DNA of 64,000 nt from positions 14,666,001 through 14,730,000 of the forward strand of contig NC_062226.1 of the NCBI RefSeq assembly GCF_902686445.1, in the 5' to 3' direction. This stretch comes from Sciurus carolinensis. Its lineage: Eukaryota; Chordata; Mammalia; Rodentia; Sciuridae. Shown one piece after another: positions 1-10,110 of the stretch. Every line of letters begins with the position of its first letter. Positions within the stretch are counted from its first letter, which is position 1. A program made the position numbers and the translations under genes. The notes beneath the pieces are model-generated. The model made no database searches. It worked only from the letters and a program-made list of their open reading frames with translations, and had not been told where the DNA came from.

Positions 1-175
1 TTTGTATAAACTCACTTCGTCCTCCTGATAGCCCCATATGGTAGGTATTATTTTAAGCTCCCTTTACAGATGAGGACACCAAAGAAAGGAACAGGTAATA
101 GGTTGTCCAAGGTCCTGCAATAGGAGAACCAGCACAGGACCTATAGCATCTGACATCATTTAACCGTAGCACCAA
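1..175 (-). repeat. MIR SINE, cut by window edge
   Basis: Decayed MIR in reverse orientation. It shows the typical order: a truncated 'cacttcgtcctcctgatagc' block, a 'tttacagatgagg' block and a 'ttgtccaaggtc' block. The left end lies at or beyond the window edge. Confidence 0.75.
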
Positions 176-269
176 GTGGTCTTGCTGAAGAGAGGTGCTT
201 ATTCCTGTCTGTGTCTTCAACAATTATCTGAGAGCCTGGTCCAGAATGGACTTGAAAAGTGGGAGAATG

Positions 270-392
270 TGGCCCACAGGTCCACATCCGCAGATTCAAT
301 TAACTGTGGACTGAAAATACTTGGGAAAAAATTCCATCTGTACATTATTTCCTAAAAAATGCAGTGTAACAGCTATTTACTTGGCATTTACA
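270..392 (+). mobile_element. Tigger-type MITE fragment (MER2-like)
   Basis: The order 'tccacatccgcagattcaat', 'aactgtggactgaaaatac', 'ggaaaaaattccatctgtac' and 'acagctatttac' matches my recollection of the short non-autonomous Tigger element with a 'ccgcatccgcggattcaacc' start. The terminal inverted repeats are not intact. The subfamily name is tentative. Confidence 0.65.
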
Positions 393-399
393 AGAGTCC

Positions 400-570
400 A
401 TCTCTGCCACTTTATTTGCTGAGGTTTTTGACAAGATATTTAACCTCTCGTTTCCTTGGTTTCTTCATCTGTCAACCAGGGACAATGACAGCACCTTTCT
501 GGAAGGGTCAGCTTGAGAATTAAGTGAGCGGATGCATGTAAAGCTCCTAAGTCAGTAGTTACCCAACCCA
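400..570 (+). repeat. MIR SINE
   Basis: Forward MIR order: 'ctctgccac', 'aacctctcgtttccttggtt', 'cttcatctgtcaaccaggg', then 'gagaattaagtgagcggatg' and 'catgtaaagctc'. Confidence 0.75.
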
Positions 571-1314
571 TGGATCGTACCTGGGAAATGTTAGATGCAC
601 ATAATGGAATGAGAAAAAAAGAGAGGTAGGTGGGAGTGCGTGCTAGTCTTCCAGGGAGAAGATGCTGGGAGCTTTAGGGAATGCTTTGGAAGAGACTCAA
701 GACTTAGAAAAAGTTCCAGCAAGCTTCAATTTGAGATTGGACCTTACAAATTGGGACAGAGTGGGATAACTTCAAATCCTGGACTTGGTGTAAACATCAG
801 TAGCACAGGCTTGGGATGGGGAATGCCTCACAGCCTGCACGTGTCCACGGTGAACAGACATTTGTGCTGACGTTCCAACTCTAGGACACACTACTGTCCA
901 CCTTAAGGTGTGTGATTCAGAACACACTGCCTAGAACGGGTTGGAGTCTGTCCTGCTCTCCTGACATTCAATCCCAGCCAGGAGAGGCACAGCCATTTTT
1001 TGGATTCTGCTTTGTGATTTTTTTTACTTCTGATACATTTTTTTAAATTCTGATTAGGAAATATATTCACTGTTGCCAATTTAGGAAATGTAGAGAAAAA
1101 AAGAAAGAGAATCCACAATTGTATTATTAACTCTTAAGAGTTTGTCTGATTTCCTTCTCTGTGTCCTTTGGTATATGCGTTCATATTGCAGATGTGAGCT
1201 GGAATTTCTTGGCCCCTTGAGATCTGGATATATTTGGTTCTAATGTTCATTCCATACTCTGTGTCTGTCCAAAGACCTCCTCAAAATGTCTGCAGATATC
1301 TTTTTTAAAACTTT
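571..1314. other. No gene; mostly unassigned sequence
   Basis: No coding or RNA gene is seen. The stretch 1040-1180 ('gaaaatgtagagaaaaaaag'-like, followed by 'ctgtgtcctttggtatat') resembles an old mammalian interspersed repeat that I cannot name. The two short open frames here (640-870 plus and 903-1118 minus) have no recognisable domain. Confidence 0.5.
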
Positions 1315-1905
1315 TATTTACTTATTTTTTCATTAACTTTTTTTTGACAGTGATAAATACCTAAAAATTTTTTTTCATACATGTACATAGGGTAATAATG
1401 TCTGTCTCAATCTACCATCCTTCCCATTCCCACTTCCCCCACCCCTCCCCACACTCCCCTCTCTATGATCCAAAGTTCCTTCATTCTTCCCTACCCACCC
1501 CCAACTATGGATCAGCATCTTCTTATCAGAGAAAACATTTGGCCTTTGGTTTTTTGGGATTGGCTTATTCCACTTAACATGATCTTCTCCAGTTCCATCC
1601 ATTTACCTGTGAATGCCATAATTTCATTCTTCTTTAGGCTAAATAATATTCCATTATGCATATATACCACAGTTTCTTTATCCATTCATCAATTGAAGGA
1701 CATCTAGGTTGGTTCCACAATCTGGCTATTGTGAACTGAGCAGCTATGAACATTGATGTGGCTGTATCTCTGTAATATGCTGATTTTAAGTCCTTTGGGT
1801 ATAGGCCAAGGAGTGGGATAGCTGGGTCAAATGGTGGTTCCATTCCAAGCTTTCTTAGGAATCTCCCTATGCTTTCCAAAGTGGTTGCACCAATCTTCTG
1901 CAGAT
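1315..1905 (-). mobile_element. LINE-1, 5'-truncated 3' end
   Basis: Reverse-oriented L1. On the minus strand it reads the last part of ORF2 (from about 1905 down to 1634), then a short 3' UTR rich in purines ('gggagtgtggggaggggtgg' type), and ends in A/T-rich sequence near 1315. The homology stops near 1905, which fits ordinary 5' truncation during target-primed reverse transcription. A second, shorter L1 end of the same type lies at 39565-39848. Confidence 0.88.
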
Positions 1906-1960
1906 ACCTTGGTAGCTTATATTTTACCACTATCACTGGCTTAAATTTCTTGTCTCTCAC
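1634..1960 (-). pseudogene. LINE-1 ORF2 C-terminal remnant
   Basis: The 108-codon minus-strand frame carries the conserved L1 ORF2p C-terminal signature: PFDPAIPLLGLYPK, then a YYRDTATSMFIAA block, an '[21 protein letters not shown]' type block and the terminal MEYYLA. In intact L1 this part follows the reverse transcriptase and Cys-rich regions. The endonuclease, reverse transcriptase and Cys motif are absent here, so the copy cannot be active. The first 15-20 codons do not look like L1 and probably come from flanking sequence read in frame. Confidence 0.9.
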
Positions 1961-2060
1961 AAATTCTTATTCTTGGAGCTACTTTTGGTTCTTGATCTCT
2001 GGTATTGTCCCTGTCATGCAAGATATAATGGTTCTTCTTGCTTGTCCCTGTTAATGCAAA
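1906..2060. other. Unassigned sequence beside L1
   Basis: T-rich sequence between the L1 truncation point and a CA repeat. No family recognised. Confidence 0.4.
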
Positions 2061-2084
2061 CACACACACACACACACACACACA
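2061..2084 (+). repeat. (CA)12 microsatellite
   Basis: Uninterrupted CA dinucleotide run of 12 units. Confidence 0.97.
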
Positions 2085-2274
2085 GAGCTGTGGCATGGAG
2101 AACTTCTACTGTAGGATCAAGGTTTATGGGGAGAAGTCTCATTACATTGCACCTGGCGAATAACCCAAGTGGACAGCCAGATGCCCACTCCATAGCCACT
2201 GGTTCCTATTGAATCCTGTTGGCCACTCTGCTGTGAGGGTTTCTCCTGGGCTTCTTTAGAACCTTCGACTTACG

Positions 2275-2304
2275 ATAGTGATGATGGTGATGGTGATGAT
2301 GATA
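2275..2304 (+). repeat. (GAT/GGT)n microsatellite
   Basis: Short GAT-rich trinucleotide repeat with GGT variants. On the minus strand it encodes a spurious run of His codons. Confidence 0.85.
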
Positions 2305-2317
2305 CCTACTTTGCAGG

Positions 2318-2500
2318 TGGAGTGAGCACACACAGGTGTAGGCACTGTTCTGAGCACTGTGTGTATTCATTGAGAAAGTGACTGCTATTATTGCCATCCT
2401 ACAATGAGGAAATTGAGGAGCAGGGAGGTTAGGTAACTAACACAAGTTCACCTCAGTGAGGAAATGTGGGAAGCAGGATTCAAACCCGAGCCTGTCAATG
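2318..2500 (-). repeat. MIR SINE
   Basis: Reverse MIR: 'ggcactgttctgagcactg', 'cctacaatgaggaaattgag', 'gttaggtaactaac' and 'caggattcaaacccgag' appear in the expected order. Confidence 0.85.
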
Positions 2501-2509
2501 GCGTGTATC

Positions 2510-2690
2510 AAGGAAGTGCATATTATTTGCCAAGAATTCTTACAAAATGTATTGAATCCTCAACTCAACACTGGGAGGTCTACATCATTATTTTTATTTT
2601 ATGGATGATGAGATGGATGTTCCTTAAGTAACCTGCCCAAGGTCACTGAGTGTGCAAGTGACAGAGCCACTTTGGCAGCCTTTGATTAGG
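2510..2690 (-). repeat. MIR SINE
   Basis: A second reverse MIR directly after the previous one: 'tattgaatcctcaactcaac', 'gatggatgttccttaagtaa' and 'cctgcccaaggtcactgag'. The two are separate insertions, because each carries the same internal blocks. Confidence 0.82.
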
Positions 2691-2869
2691 TCTGTTTTGA
2701 CTTCAAACCCAACTTCCCTCTGCATTTCAGGGCTGCCTGGATTCAAAAGGAGATCACTGAACACACACCCTCCCCCGTATCCATATCCAAACATCACACG
2801 TGTTGGAAAATATAGCTCTGATTATCATGTGTGGCGGGTGAAGTTTACACATAAGGAACCGTGACACTA

Positions 2870-3210
2870 ATGCCATTACCTTAAAAGTGTGAAGATTGCA
2901 ATAAGTTCCGGAGCACGTGTTACGGTAGTCTTCTCTCTTTCTCCCCGAGCAAGTGTACAGTTTTCTGTTGATTTGCTTTGCCTCGCACAGTTATTATAGC
3001 AAGATTTCCCCCAGTGTCCCAGCCTCCTTCAGCTCTCATTTAGATTTCCCTTCTAGATGGAGCCATTTAAATGCATATCGGCAGCAATTGAGCCCACAAG
3101 ATTTCTTTCCCCGATTAGCTGAGAAGATGGTCCTTTTAGTTCTCTGTGAGCTGAGTGAAAAATCTGGCGGGTTGGGAAAAATTGCTTTGTGACATGACCT
3201 GGTTTAGTCT
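2870..3210. promoter_or_regulatory. Candidate conserved non-coding element
   Basis: Non-repeat island of moderate AT content between MIR and G-rich unique sequence. It contains compact motif-like strings such as 'ccatttaaatgcatatcgg', 'agcaattgagccc' and 'gttattatagcaagatttc'. It has no coding potential. The regulatory role is inferred only from texture and lack of repeat homology. Confidence 0.35.
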
Positions 3211-4083
3211 GCACTGACAGAAAGCTGCCAGGCTGCGGGGGAGGGAACTTGCCAGAGTCCTAAGGAGGAGCTTGTGGGGCCAGGGGGAATGGAGGTAGGG
3301 AGAGAAACACATCCAGAGAGGCCTGCGTGTTTGTGTTGGTGGAGGAGGGCTGAGCAGAGGTGTCTACGATGCGGGGTTAACCTGTGGTCAGATTGTAGAC
3401 TGGAGTGGGTTTTGGGCAGGAGTGGAGATAACTTGTGTGTAGGTGGAGAATGGACCTAGATGTTTGGATGAACAGATGTGTGTGGAGTCGGAGTCTTAGA
3501 GGCAGCTCGGAGCCTAGTGTGAGGGCTCTGTCCACCTGCCCTTAGGGTTGGGAGGGCTGGTCCATCCAGCTGAGGACCCCTGGAAGTGGGACATGCAGCC
3601 ACCGTGCCAGGATTTGGGGCAGGGAGGAACACCCAGAATTGTCTGCCGTCAGCTCCAGCCTGTGGAACTGAGCCGATCTGAGCATGCTCAGTTTATTTTT
3701 ACCCAGCTCACAAATCAAACACCGTGAATCCCTCCAAGTCCCATAGGCAGAGAGAGTAAAGGAATCCAGAGGCCCGAGTGACACTAATTGTGCCCTTAAC
3801 CCCAGGAGGGACCCCGGCGGCTGGGCAGAAGTGTACCCTAGCCATGTTTGTGCAGACTGTGGGCGTTCTCACCGCTGCCCTCCCAGCACCAGCGTGGCAC
3901 CTGGGCCCAGCAGGTGCCGGGTCGTGGGTGGTAGAGGAGAATGACGCCGTGTAGCTGGACCCTCCACCCTGAGTGGGAACGCAGGGGCTGGAGGGACAGA
4001 CCATGGATGTGTGTGTGACGGTCCCTGGGCCGGGAGAGGGAATATTTAGAAAGTTCAGTGTGCGTAGGACTCAGACGGGAGAT
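3211..4083. other. Unique G+C-rich sequence, no gene
   Basis: No repeat family, RNA gene or credible exon seen. Open frames at 3708-4004 and 3838-4272 on the minus strand look accidental; the second runs through the downstream microsatellite. Confidence 0.5.

Positions 4084-4126
<43 letters not shown>
4084..4126 (+). repeat. Compound (TG)n(GA)n microsatellite
   Basis: About 11 TG units pass directly into about 11 GA units. Confidence 0.96.
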
Positions 4127-4127
<1 letters not shown>

Positions 4128-4367
4128 CGTCCAAGAGACAGACGGAGAGTTCCTCACTGCTCCTTTTTCTTCTCCTGTCTGCCCTTCCTCCTGGTCCCTC
4201 ACACCTTCCCGTTCCCCTGGGACACCCTCCACAGCCCCCAGCCTGACGCCTCAGGCTCCCGGGCGCCCACACTCAGGCTCACACCCACCTGCACGTCGGT
4301 GCTCCCTGGGGCGGGTGCTCTCGCCCCGCAGCCTGGGCATGCTGGCTTCTGTGTGCCAGGCTCTCTG

Positions 4368-4450
4368 CAGAGCACCCTGAATCATCTCAAGTAGCCCTGA
4401 TGAGGCAGGAACTGAGTCCCCAGAGTAAGAAGAGGCTTAAAGAGGTGAGT
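4368..4450 (-). repeat. MIR fragment
   Basis: The fragments 'atcatctcaagtagccctga', 'gaggcaggaactgagtcccc' and 'cttaaagaggtgag' fit the middle of a reverse MIR. Short and diverged. Confidence 0.5.
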
Positions 4451-5104
4451 GCACTCACTAACCCCTTCCTGTGGCTCGCGGCAGGTGACCTCACTCACTC
4501 TCATTTTCCCTTCTGTCCCCATCAGCAGAAGCCCCTGCCCCTTTCCCTGCCTGCCCATTTTGACCTCAGCTCTGCCCTGACCTCCCCTTTCCTGGACTAA
4601 GAGCAGGTATTCAAACCTCTTCCTCAGAATCGGGAGTCCCGAGGCAGCTGGTTGGTCTGGTGGCCCACCTGCCAGGTGGAGGAGGCTCAGATGTGGGGGT
4701 GGGGGCCTTGGGCAGATCCTCCTGTTGTGATCCGGTGCTGTGATTGGCAGGGCTCTGCTTCTCTCATCTGTAACTGCCTCATTTGAATGAGTGGCATTCA
4801 GTGCACAGAAATCTGGCTCAGAGTGAACGTCAAGGATCTTGCCTGGATCAACCCCCCACCCCGTGTCATCTGTAACCCTTTTCCATTCTTAGCCATTAGA
4901 AAGGGAAGCTGAGGACATCCCACGTCAATCAGTTCACCTTTTCCTGTCTCAGTTTTCTTTAGAAGCTCAGCATTTATTGGTTTGTTTGTTTCTTTAATTT
5001 AAACAATTTTAATTGCAGACTCCCTGACGTATCTACCAACCCATTAGACTCTAGATGTCTGAAATCAATAGCAAATCTTTTTGCCCAAGCTTACCCTTCT
5101 CTTA
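4451..5104. other. Unique sequence, no gene
   Basis: No assigned repeat. An A/T-rich block at 4945-5030 contains 'ttaatttaaacaattttaat', a possible homeodomain-type cluster. Nothing else is supported. Confidence 0.45.
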
Positions 5105-5262
5105 CCTTCCTGTGTCTTAGATAGCAGGGACCATTATTATTCTTGTGTTAAAGAGGAGGAGATCAAGGCTGAGAGAAGGCAAGTCACTTGCCTGAGGTCA
5201 CACAGCTATTAAAGTGTTGGAACTGGAATTGAAGCTGCTGTGACTCTGAACCTCAGCTCAGG
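5105..5262 (-). repeat. MIR SINE
   Basis: Reverse MIR with a well-preserved core: 'agagaaggcaagtcacttg', 'cctgaggtcacacagctatt' and 'ggaactggaattgaa'. Confidence 0.88.
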
Positions 5263-5424
5263 CCCTTGCCCTGTGTGACAGTGCCGCCTGTGAAGGGCAC
5301 AGGTGAAGGAAGGTCACGTGACCCTTCCTTTTCTACTAGAAGGCCCGGCCTTCTCTGGCCTGAGGCGAACGCTTCTTGTAGAGGTTGGAGGTGGAAGCCG
5401 GGTGCTTCCTCACTGCCTCCTCGG

Positions 5425-5675
5425 TCCCTCCGCAGCATAATCAGCCCATTAGCAAGTCACCCCAAGTGTGGAATAACCTTTCCTGACAAGCTGTCAGAGG
5501 CTGGCCCAGGGGTGGGACAGGAGGCCGGAGCGGGGGCTGGGGAGGGCGGAAAGCCTGGCTCGCCCATAATTTAATACCAATTCGATGTCGTCCATCAGTT
5601 TCATCTCTGCTAAACATTCCATGATGTTTTTTTCTTTCTTACTTTTAAAATAGCCAGGCATTATGAGAAGAGGCA
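5425..5675. promoter_or_regulatory. Candidate conserved non-coding element
   Basis: Non-repeat AT-rich segments ('gcataatcagcccattagc', 'cgcccataatttaatacc', 'cattccatgatgtttttttc') flank a short G-rich middle. The low repeat content and TAAT-type cores suggest an enhancer-like element. No conservation data are available here. Confidence 0.33.
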
Positions 5676-5884
5676 CCCGGGGGTCATGGTGAGATGGGTC
5701 ACTGGAGTCAGCCAGACGGCTCTGCCTCCTGCGGGGCCACACAGGACTGGGACTGTGTGACCACGGGCCAGCTTCAGCCCCCGAGTTCCAGGGCTCCTGA
5801 TGGTGGAGCAGGGATTGGAATCCCCACCCTGCAGGCCTGGGGTTCAGAAGCACCTCCGTGTGGGAGGTCAGAGAAGAGCGAGTG

Positions 5885-6070
5885 GGTGTGCAGAGCTCTG
5901 CCCCTTATTAACCAGGTGGCCAGGACAAGTCACTGGTTCCCAAGGGGCTCTGTCTTCTTTTGTAAAACCAGGAAAAAGGCATGTCCCTCATGAAGCAGAG
6001 GCAGGGGCGAGGTGAGCTAATACACGTGTGCTTGACATGCTGCCTAGCACATGATAAGCAAGGACAAGGA
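5885..6070 (+). repeat. MIR SINE
   Basis: Forward MIR, diverged: 'ctctgccccttattaacc', 'ggacaagtcactggttccc', then 'gtgagctaatacacgtg' and 'ctgcctagcacatgataagc'. Confidence 0.65.
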
Positions 6071-6162
6071 CTGAATGACTGACCAGCTGCAGTTTTCAGC
6101 CCTTACAAGAGGCTCATGCTGCAGCCATTGTTATCTCCATTGTCCAGAGTCTCACCACCTTT

Positions 6163-6165
6163 AAA

Positions 6166-6224
<59 letters not shown>
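6163..6224 (+). repeat. (A)21 then (AT)21 tract
   Basis: An uninterrupted run of 21 A residues (6163-6183) leads into about 21 AT units (6183-6224). It sits at the 3'-tail side of the adjacent reverse SINE and probably grew from that tail. Confidence 0.95.
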
Positions 6225-6227
<3 letters not shown>

Positions 6228-6335
6228 GTAGTAGGTGGACACAATACCTTTATTTTGTTTTTATCTGGTGCTGAGGATGGAACCCAGGGCCTCACACATG
6301 CTAGGGGAGTGCTCTACCACTGAGCCACAACCCAC
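6225..6335 (-). mobile_element. ID-type SINE with extended 3' tail
   Basis: On the minus strand it begins with a tRNA-derived head containing an A-box-like 'tggctcagtggtagagc' and a B-box-like 'gggttccatcc'. It continues through 'cagcacc' into a tail reading 'aaaggtattgtgtccacc'. I know that tail from squirrel ID elements. The adjoining A/AT tract belongs to the tail end. Confidence 0.85.
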
Positions 6336-7460
6336 TTTCACCCTCTTGCTCGACATCAAGCAGCTCAGGGGCTGCAGCATGAGATCCAAACGGTGTCAGG
6401 TTCCAAAGGCTCACTCTCCTCTTCTCTTCCCACTCTTCCACTTCATGCTCCAGGGACCGGGGATTCCCTGACCCAGACGCCTCCATTGTGCAAAGAGTCC
6501 CTGAGGAGAGGAGAGACTCATATTATCCTGCCACAGGTGGGGAAGGGGGCTCCCCTGCGGGCAGAGGGGCTTATCCTCAGCGTCCTGACTCGCAGGGTCA
6601 TCTTGAGGGAGCAGGAAATGGAATAATGCAGAAACCATGGCTAGGGACCAGTTAACGTGCACCAGGACCACTGCTGAGGACCTTAGGGTTAGAAAAGTGA
6701 GGCTGGCAGAGGCTAGCACGCTTGACCTCTTTTCTCATTATATAGCTGCTGGACATTGACCTGTCCTTGCGAGGTGTCTTGGTCCCCATCTGTACGTCTT
6801 TCCACACAGGCCACCATGGCAAAAACCAAGGGTTATGTCTCTCCAACTTGGCTGTCCCCATTTGATTGCCGAAGCCTCTGAACCTGGTGCATCCACGTGT
6901 GAGTGGAGGTTCCAGCAGCTCGAAGTAAGAGCTAGAGTGGAGAGGGTACCCTCAACTCCAGGTGTGGGTCCAATGCTCCAGCTGTACCGTGTGTACTTCT
7001 GGAAAGACCCCCAGGTGAGTTCCTTAAAGAAATCCCTTCTCAAGGATGCTCAGTGGCTACCACCCCCCTGAAGTCTTCAAGATGCTCAGGAAACCTGCAG
7101 AGCATTCCTGATCCTTCTCACCAACTTTCCCTGGTGGCAAGGATCCCTCTTGGATCAGAAGAGAGATCCCGAAGCTGCTTGGTTCTGAAGAGGGCCTCCT
7201 CCTCTCGTGGTAATTGAAGTATTCAGTCCGCAGGGCACTGGCCTGCCCGCTCCTTCTCTCCAGTCCCCTTCCACCTGGGCCTGCATCTTGTCTCTCTTGG
7301 TTACTGGGCCTTAAATTCTCAGCAAGATAAACAGGAAGGGAGCTTTGTCTTGTCCTTCTCCTTCACTTTCCTGGTACAGCAAGGACCACAACCTAGGTCT
7401 TTTCATTTTTGCTGAGACAGGTCAAGGACTGTGTATCTTGCTCCTCTCTTTCTCCACATT
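6336..7460. other. Unique sequence, no gene
   Basis: No recognised repeat or gene. Two overlapping minus-strand frames (6411-6719 and 6738-7043) are about 100 codons but have no domain-like content and no obvious splice context. Confidence 0.5.
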
Positions 7461-7493
7461 CTTCTCCTTCTCCCTCCTCCTCCTCCTCCTCCA
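7461..7493 (+). repeat. (TCC)n-rich microsatellite
   Basis: Pyrimidine tract with about six consecutive CCT units. Confidence 0.85.
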
Positions 7494-7534
7494 TGATTCT
7501 CAGTCTGTGTCAATAGTAACATGAAAGCAGACCA

Positions 7535-7725
7535 AGTGTTCCCGCAGTGAGCGCTTGCTCTGTGTCAAGCACTACACTAATTTTTTTCTCGTGTTCATTT
7601 TAACTCCCATCATGACCCCACGAGACCGAGGTTGTTTTCCCCATTTCAGAGGTGGGTAAAGTGAGATTTAGCAAGAAGATCCCAAGATCACACAGCCAGC
7701 AAACCCAGGTCAGTCTGGCCAAGCT
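7535..7725 (-). repeat. MIR SINE
   Basis: Reverse MIR: 'gagcgcttgctctgtgtcaa', 'ttttccccatttcagaggtg' and 'agatcacacagccagcaaac'. Confidence 0.87.
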
Positions 7726-7759
7726 TCCAGCCACCACATCATTCATCCACGGACTCCGA

Positions 7760-7955
7760 TATGAGAATAATTTATGAAGTTTGGCTACCTTCCTACTGCA
7801 GGACCTTGGGTAAGTCCCCTTACCTCTTCAAACCTCAGCTTCCCCGTCTGTAAGATGAGTCTCTTCATAATATTGTCCCTCAGAGAATTGTTGGGAGACT
7901 CTACAGAGATGAGAGAAGAAAGAGCTTTGCAAGCTTAAACGCAGTGCTTGGTGGT
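7760..7955 (+). repeat. MIR SINE
   Basis: Forward MIR immediately after a reverse one: 'ggaccttgggtaagtcccc', 'cctcagcttccccgtctgta' and 'agagaattgttgggag'. With the copy at 7535-7725 it forms a natural inverted pair. Confidence 0.85.
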
Positions 7956-8369
7956 CTGATGAGAGTGGCGCACATCGGGGGTCCTGAGTGTATTCCTGTG
8001 TGCCAGGTCTCACCCCAGTGCCTGGAAGATACACAGCAGGGAATAATAAATTTTTATCAGCTGGCGCCACCCATTCCCTCACCAGCAATCCTGCCCCGAG
8101 ACTGGGGATTCCCATCTGTAGAATTGGACCAGGGGCTTTGCCCAACTTCGAGAGAGATGGGTGGGGGGCGACCTCGTGCCTAGACCCGGTGCACCTTGCT
8201 GTCCCGCCCTGCTGCCTGCAGAAGGGGTGGGGTGACACGGAAGGAAGCACGGCTCTGTCCTCACAGCCTCCAGGGACCAGCCGCCCCTCCAGGTTATCAG
8301 CCTGGCTTCTGAAAGAGGCCTGGCACTGTGGGCAAGGGTGGGTGGCGGGCTGTCCCTTCAAAGCTTTTC
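7956..8369. other. Unique G+C-rich sequence, no gene
   Basis: The overlapping frames 7828-8361 (minus, 177 codons) and 7988-8434 (plus, 148 codons) are long for chance. They have no domain signature, and both run into neighbouring MIR or A/T-rich sequence. Confidence 0.5.
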
Positions 8370-8535
8370 CTTCTTCCTTTTTTTATTTTTTAATTTCATT
8401 TTTTCTTTATCCAAAGGCTGCAGAGCTGAAATAATTTATTTTGGATTTGAATAGGATGCGATAAGCCGAAGAAGGGGCAGCCGGGGTGGACATGGTGGAA
8501 GCATTAGGTTTTAAATTAGTCAGTTGATGCTGGTT
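8370..8535. promoter_or_regulatory. Candidate conserved non-coding element
   Basis: A/T-rich island ('gagctgaaataatttatttt', 'aggatgcgataagccgaag', 'taggttttaaattagtcag') in G+C-rich surroundings and without repeat homology. 'gcgataagc' holds a GATA-type core. Confidence 0.33.
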
Positions 8536-8649
8536 TGGGGGCCAGAGCAAGGGCTCTGGCTGACGAAGTGGCGCCTGAGTCCTCTTGGCTGGCTGCGGTG
8601 GTGGTCTGGGTGGATGGGGACAGAGCGGTGCCACAGGGGCAGCTGCAAT

Positions 8650-8800
8650 GGTCTGGAGTCAGGCGTTCTGGGGCCTCCTTGATTTCACCTGAGGATTGAC
8701 CCAGGCCCCTGGTCACCTCCCTGCTTCCACTCATGAGCTGTGTGACCTTGGGCAAGTCACCTCACCTCTGAGGGCCTTGGTTTCCTCATGCATTTTTTGT
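8650..8800 (+). repeat. MIR SINE
   Basis: Forward MIR whose core is nearly intact: 'catgagctgtgtgacc', then 'ttgggcaagtcacctcacc', then 'ccttggtttcctcatgc'. Confidence 0.9.
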
Positions 8801-8814
8801 GGGTAGCCGAAGTT

Positions 8815-8971
8815 CCTGCTAACACAAATATTGCAAACTTTTTCTGGGAAGGACCAGTTCATAAACACTTTAGGACTGGCGATCCAGAAAGTCTCTGCTG
8901 CAACCCCTCAGCTCTGCTGTAGAGAATGGAAGCAACGTAGACAATGCATCAATACATGGCTAACAGCTGCA
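8815..8971 (-). mobile_element. MER20 DNA transposon (hAT-Charlie)
   Basis: The sequence 'ttgcaaactttttctgggaa', 'ggaccagttcataaacac', 'ctctgctgcaacccctcag' and 'gaagcaacgtagacaatgc' matches the inner MER20 pattern in reverse orientation. The element is non-coding. MER20 copies are known in the literature to be enriched near endometrial regulatory sites; nothing here shows that for this copy. Confidence 0.72.
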
Positions 8972-9160
8972 CAGTGCTGCGTTGCTTAACGGCAGGGCTA
9001 TGTTCCCAGACGTGTGTTGGTAGGTGATTTTGTCACTGTGCCAACATCAAGAATACACCTGATACAAACAAGATAGCTATGACGTCATCAGGCGATATAA
9101 TCTTAGAGGCCACTGTATGTGGTGTCATTGGCCAAAACATCACTCTGGAGCGCATGACTG
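8972..9160. mobile_element. hAT-like MITE with terminal inverted repeats
   Basis: The left end CAGTGCTGCGTTGC pairs with the right end, whose reverse complement is CAGTCATGCGCTCC. Inside are 'gttggtaggtgattttgtca' and 'atataatcttagaggccact', typical of a short mammalian non-autonomous DNA transposon. I do not assign a subfamily. Confidence 0.65.
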
Positions 9161-9379
9161 TATTTAAGGATTGTTCTTTTAGAACCCAGAGAGCAGGCAG
9201 CTTTGGGGTCTCAGGCTGTGGTGTGCAGACTTCTGTTGTAACTTCATAGGAAAACTCAGCGGGGATACGTGGGGAACTGTGAGTCTGTCACCTACCTGCC
9301 CTGTCACAAGCTCCTCAAAGTCAATTTTCCTCTTTAATATCTGCCTCCTCAATTCAGTCTCCGTGGACTGAGTTTTCTA
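9161..9379. other. Unassigned sequence
   Basis: No repeat or gene identified. Confidence 0.4.
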
Positions 9380-9710
9380 AATCCCGGCTCTGATTATGTT
9401 ACCTGTATGCTGAAAGCCCCCAAGAGGATCCCTGCCGTGCACAAAATGACGCCCGGGTGCCTTTTCTTGCCACCTGAAGCCCTTTGACATCACCCACCAT
9501 TTTCGCTAATCATTTCATCCTCTGGACCAACCGGGGCTTTATCCGCTGGGGATTAAGCCCAAAGCGCTCATAGTTCCATCCTCTGAATTTGTTGCTCCGG
9601 GGGTCTCTCTTCCCTTCCCTATCTCTGTGCATCTCCTCGTCATTGAAAGCTCACTCCAGGGGTCCCTTACCCGGCAAGCCTTCTCTGAGCCCCGGGCAGG
9701 ACTGGCCGCC
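9380..9710 (+). repeat. L2 LINE 3' region
   Basis: Shows the L2 progression 'ctgattatgttacctgtatg' and 'aaagcccccaagaggatccc', then 'catttcatcctctggaccaa', ending with 'caagccttctctgagcccc'. It is old and non-coding. Confidence 0.68.
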
Positions 9711-10014
9711 ACTTCTGCCTATGAAGGGATCCCAGGTGAGGGCTCACACCTTGGAGATGGGGGCTACATGCCCTGGGTGACCTTGCCAGGAGAGAACAAA
9801 GGCTGTGATGATTTCTGCTCACCGAAGGCCACTTCCTGGGGTTCTCCTCCTCCTTTGCCTTTGGGGGCCTGGGTCTGTCTCATTAATGATGACATGAGTT
9901 CCTTCTGCTTGCCTGTTCCACAGAGAGGGGTTGCGGAGGGTTGTGCACTGCACAGGGAAAGAACTTTGCTGGAAGGGAAGTTTCACACCTTATTGTTGGT
10001 TATCATTTTAACCA
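9711..10014. other. Unique sequence, no gene
   Basis: Nothing identifiable. A 143-codon plus-strand frame (9627-10058) spans L2, unique DNA and MIR, so it is accidental. Confidence 0.5.
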
Positions 10015-10110
10015 AGGTAAATTGCTTTACCTGTACAAATTTATTTTCTTATCTTTGAACGAGGCAAGTGCCTGTCTTACAGAACTGTCATGAGGTTACT
10101 AGAAGTAGCA
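10015..10110 (+). repeat. MIR fragment
   Basis: 'ttattttcttatctttgaac' and 'cagaactgtcatgaggttac' fit the downstream half of forward MIR. Confidence 0.6.

Noticed and set aside
7828..8361. 177-codon minus-strand open frame
   Set aside because: Its 3' end lies within a MIR and it shows no family resemblance.
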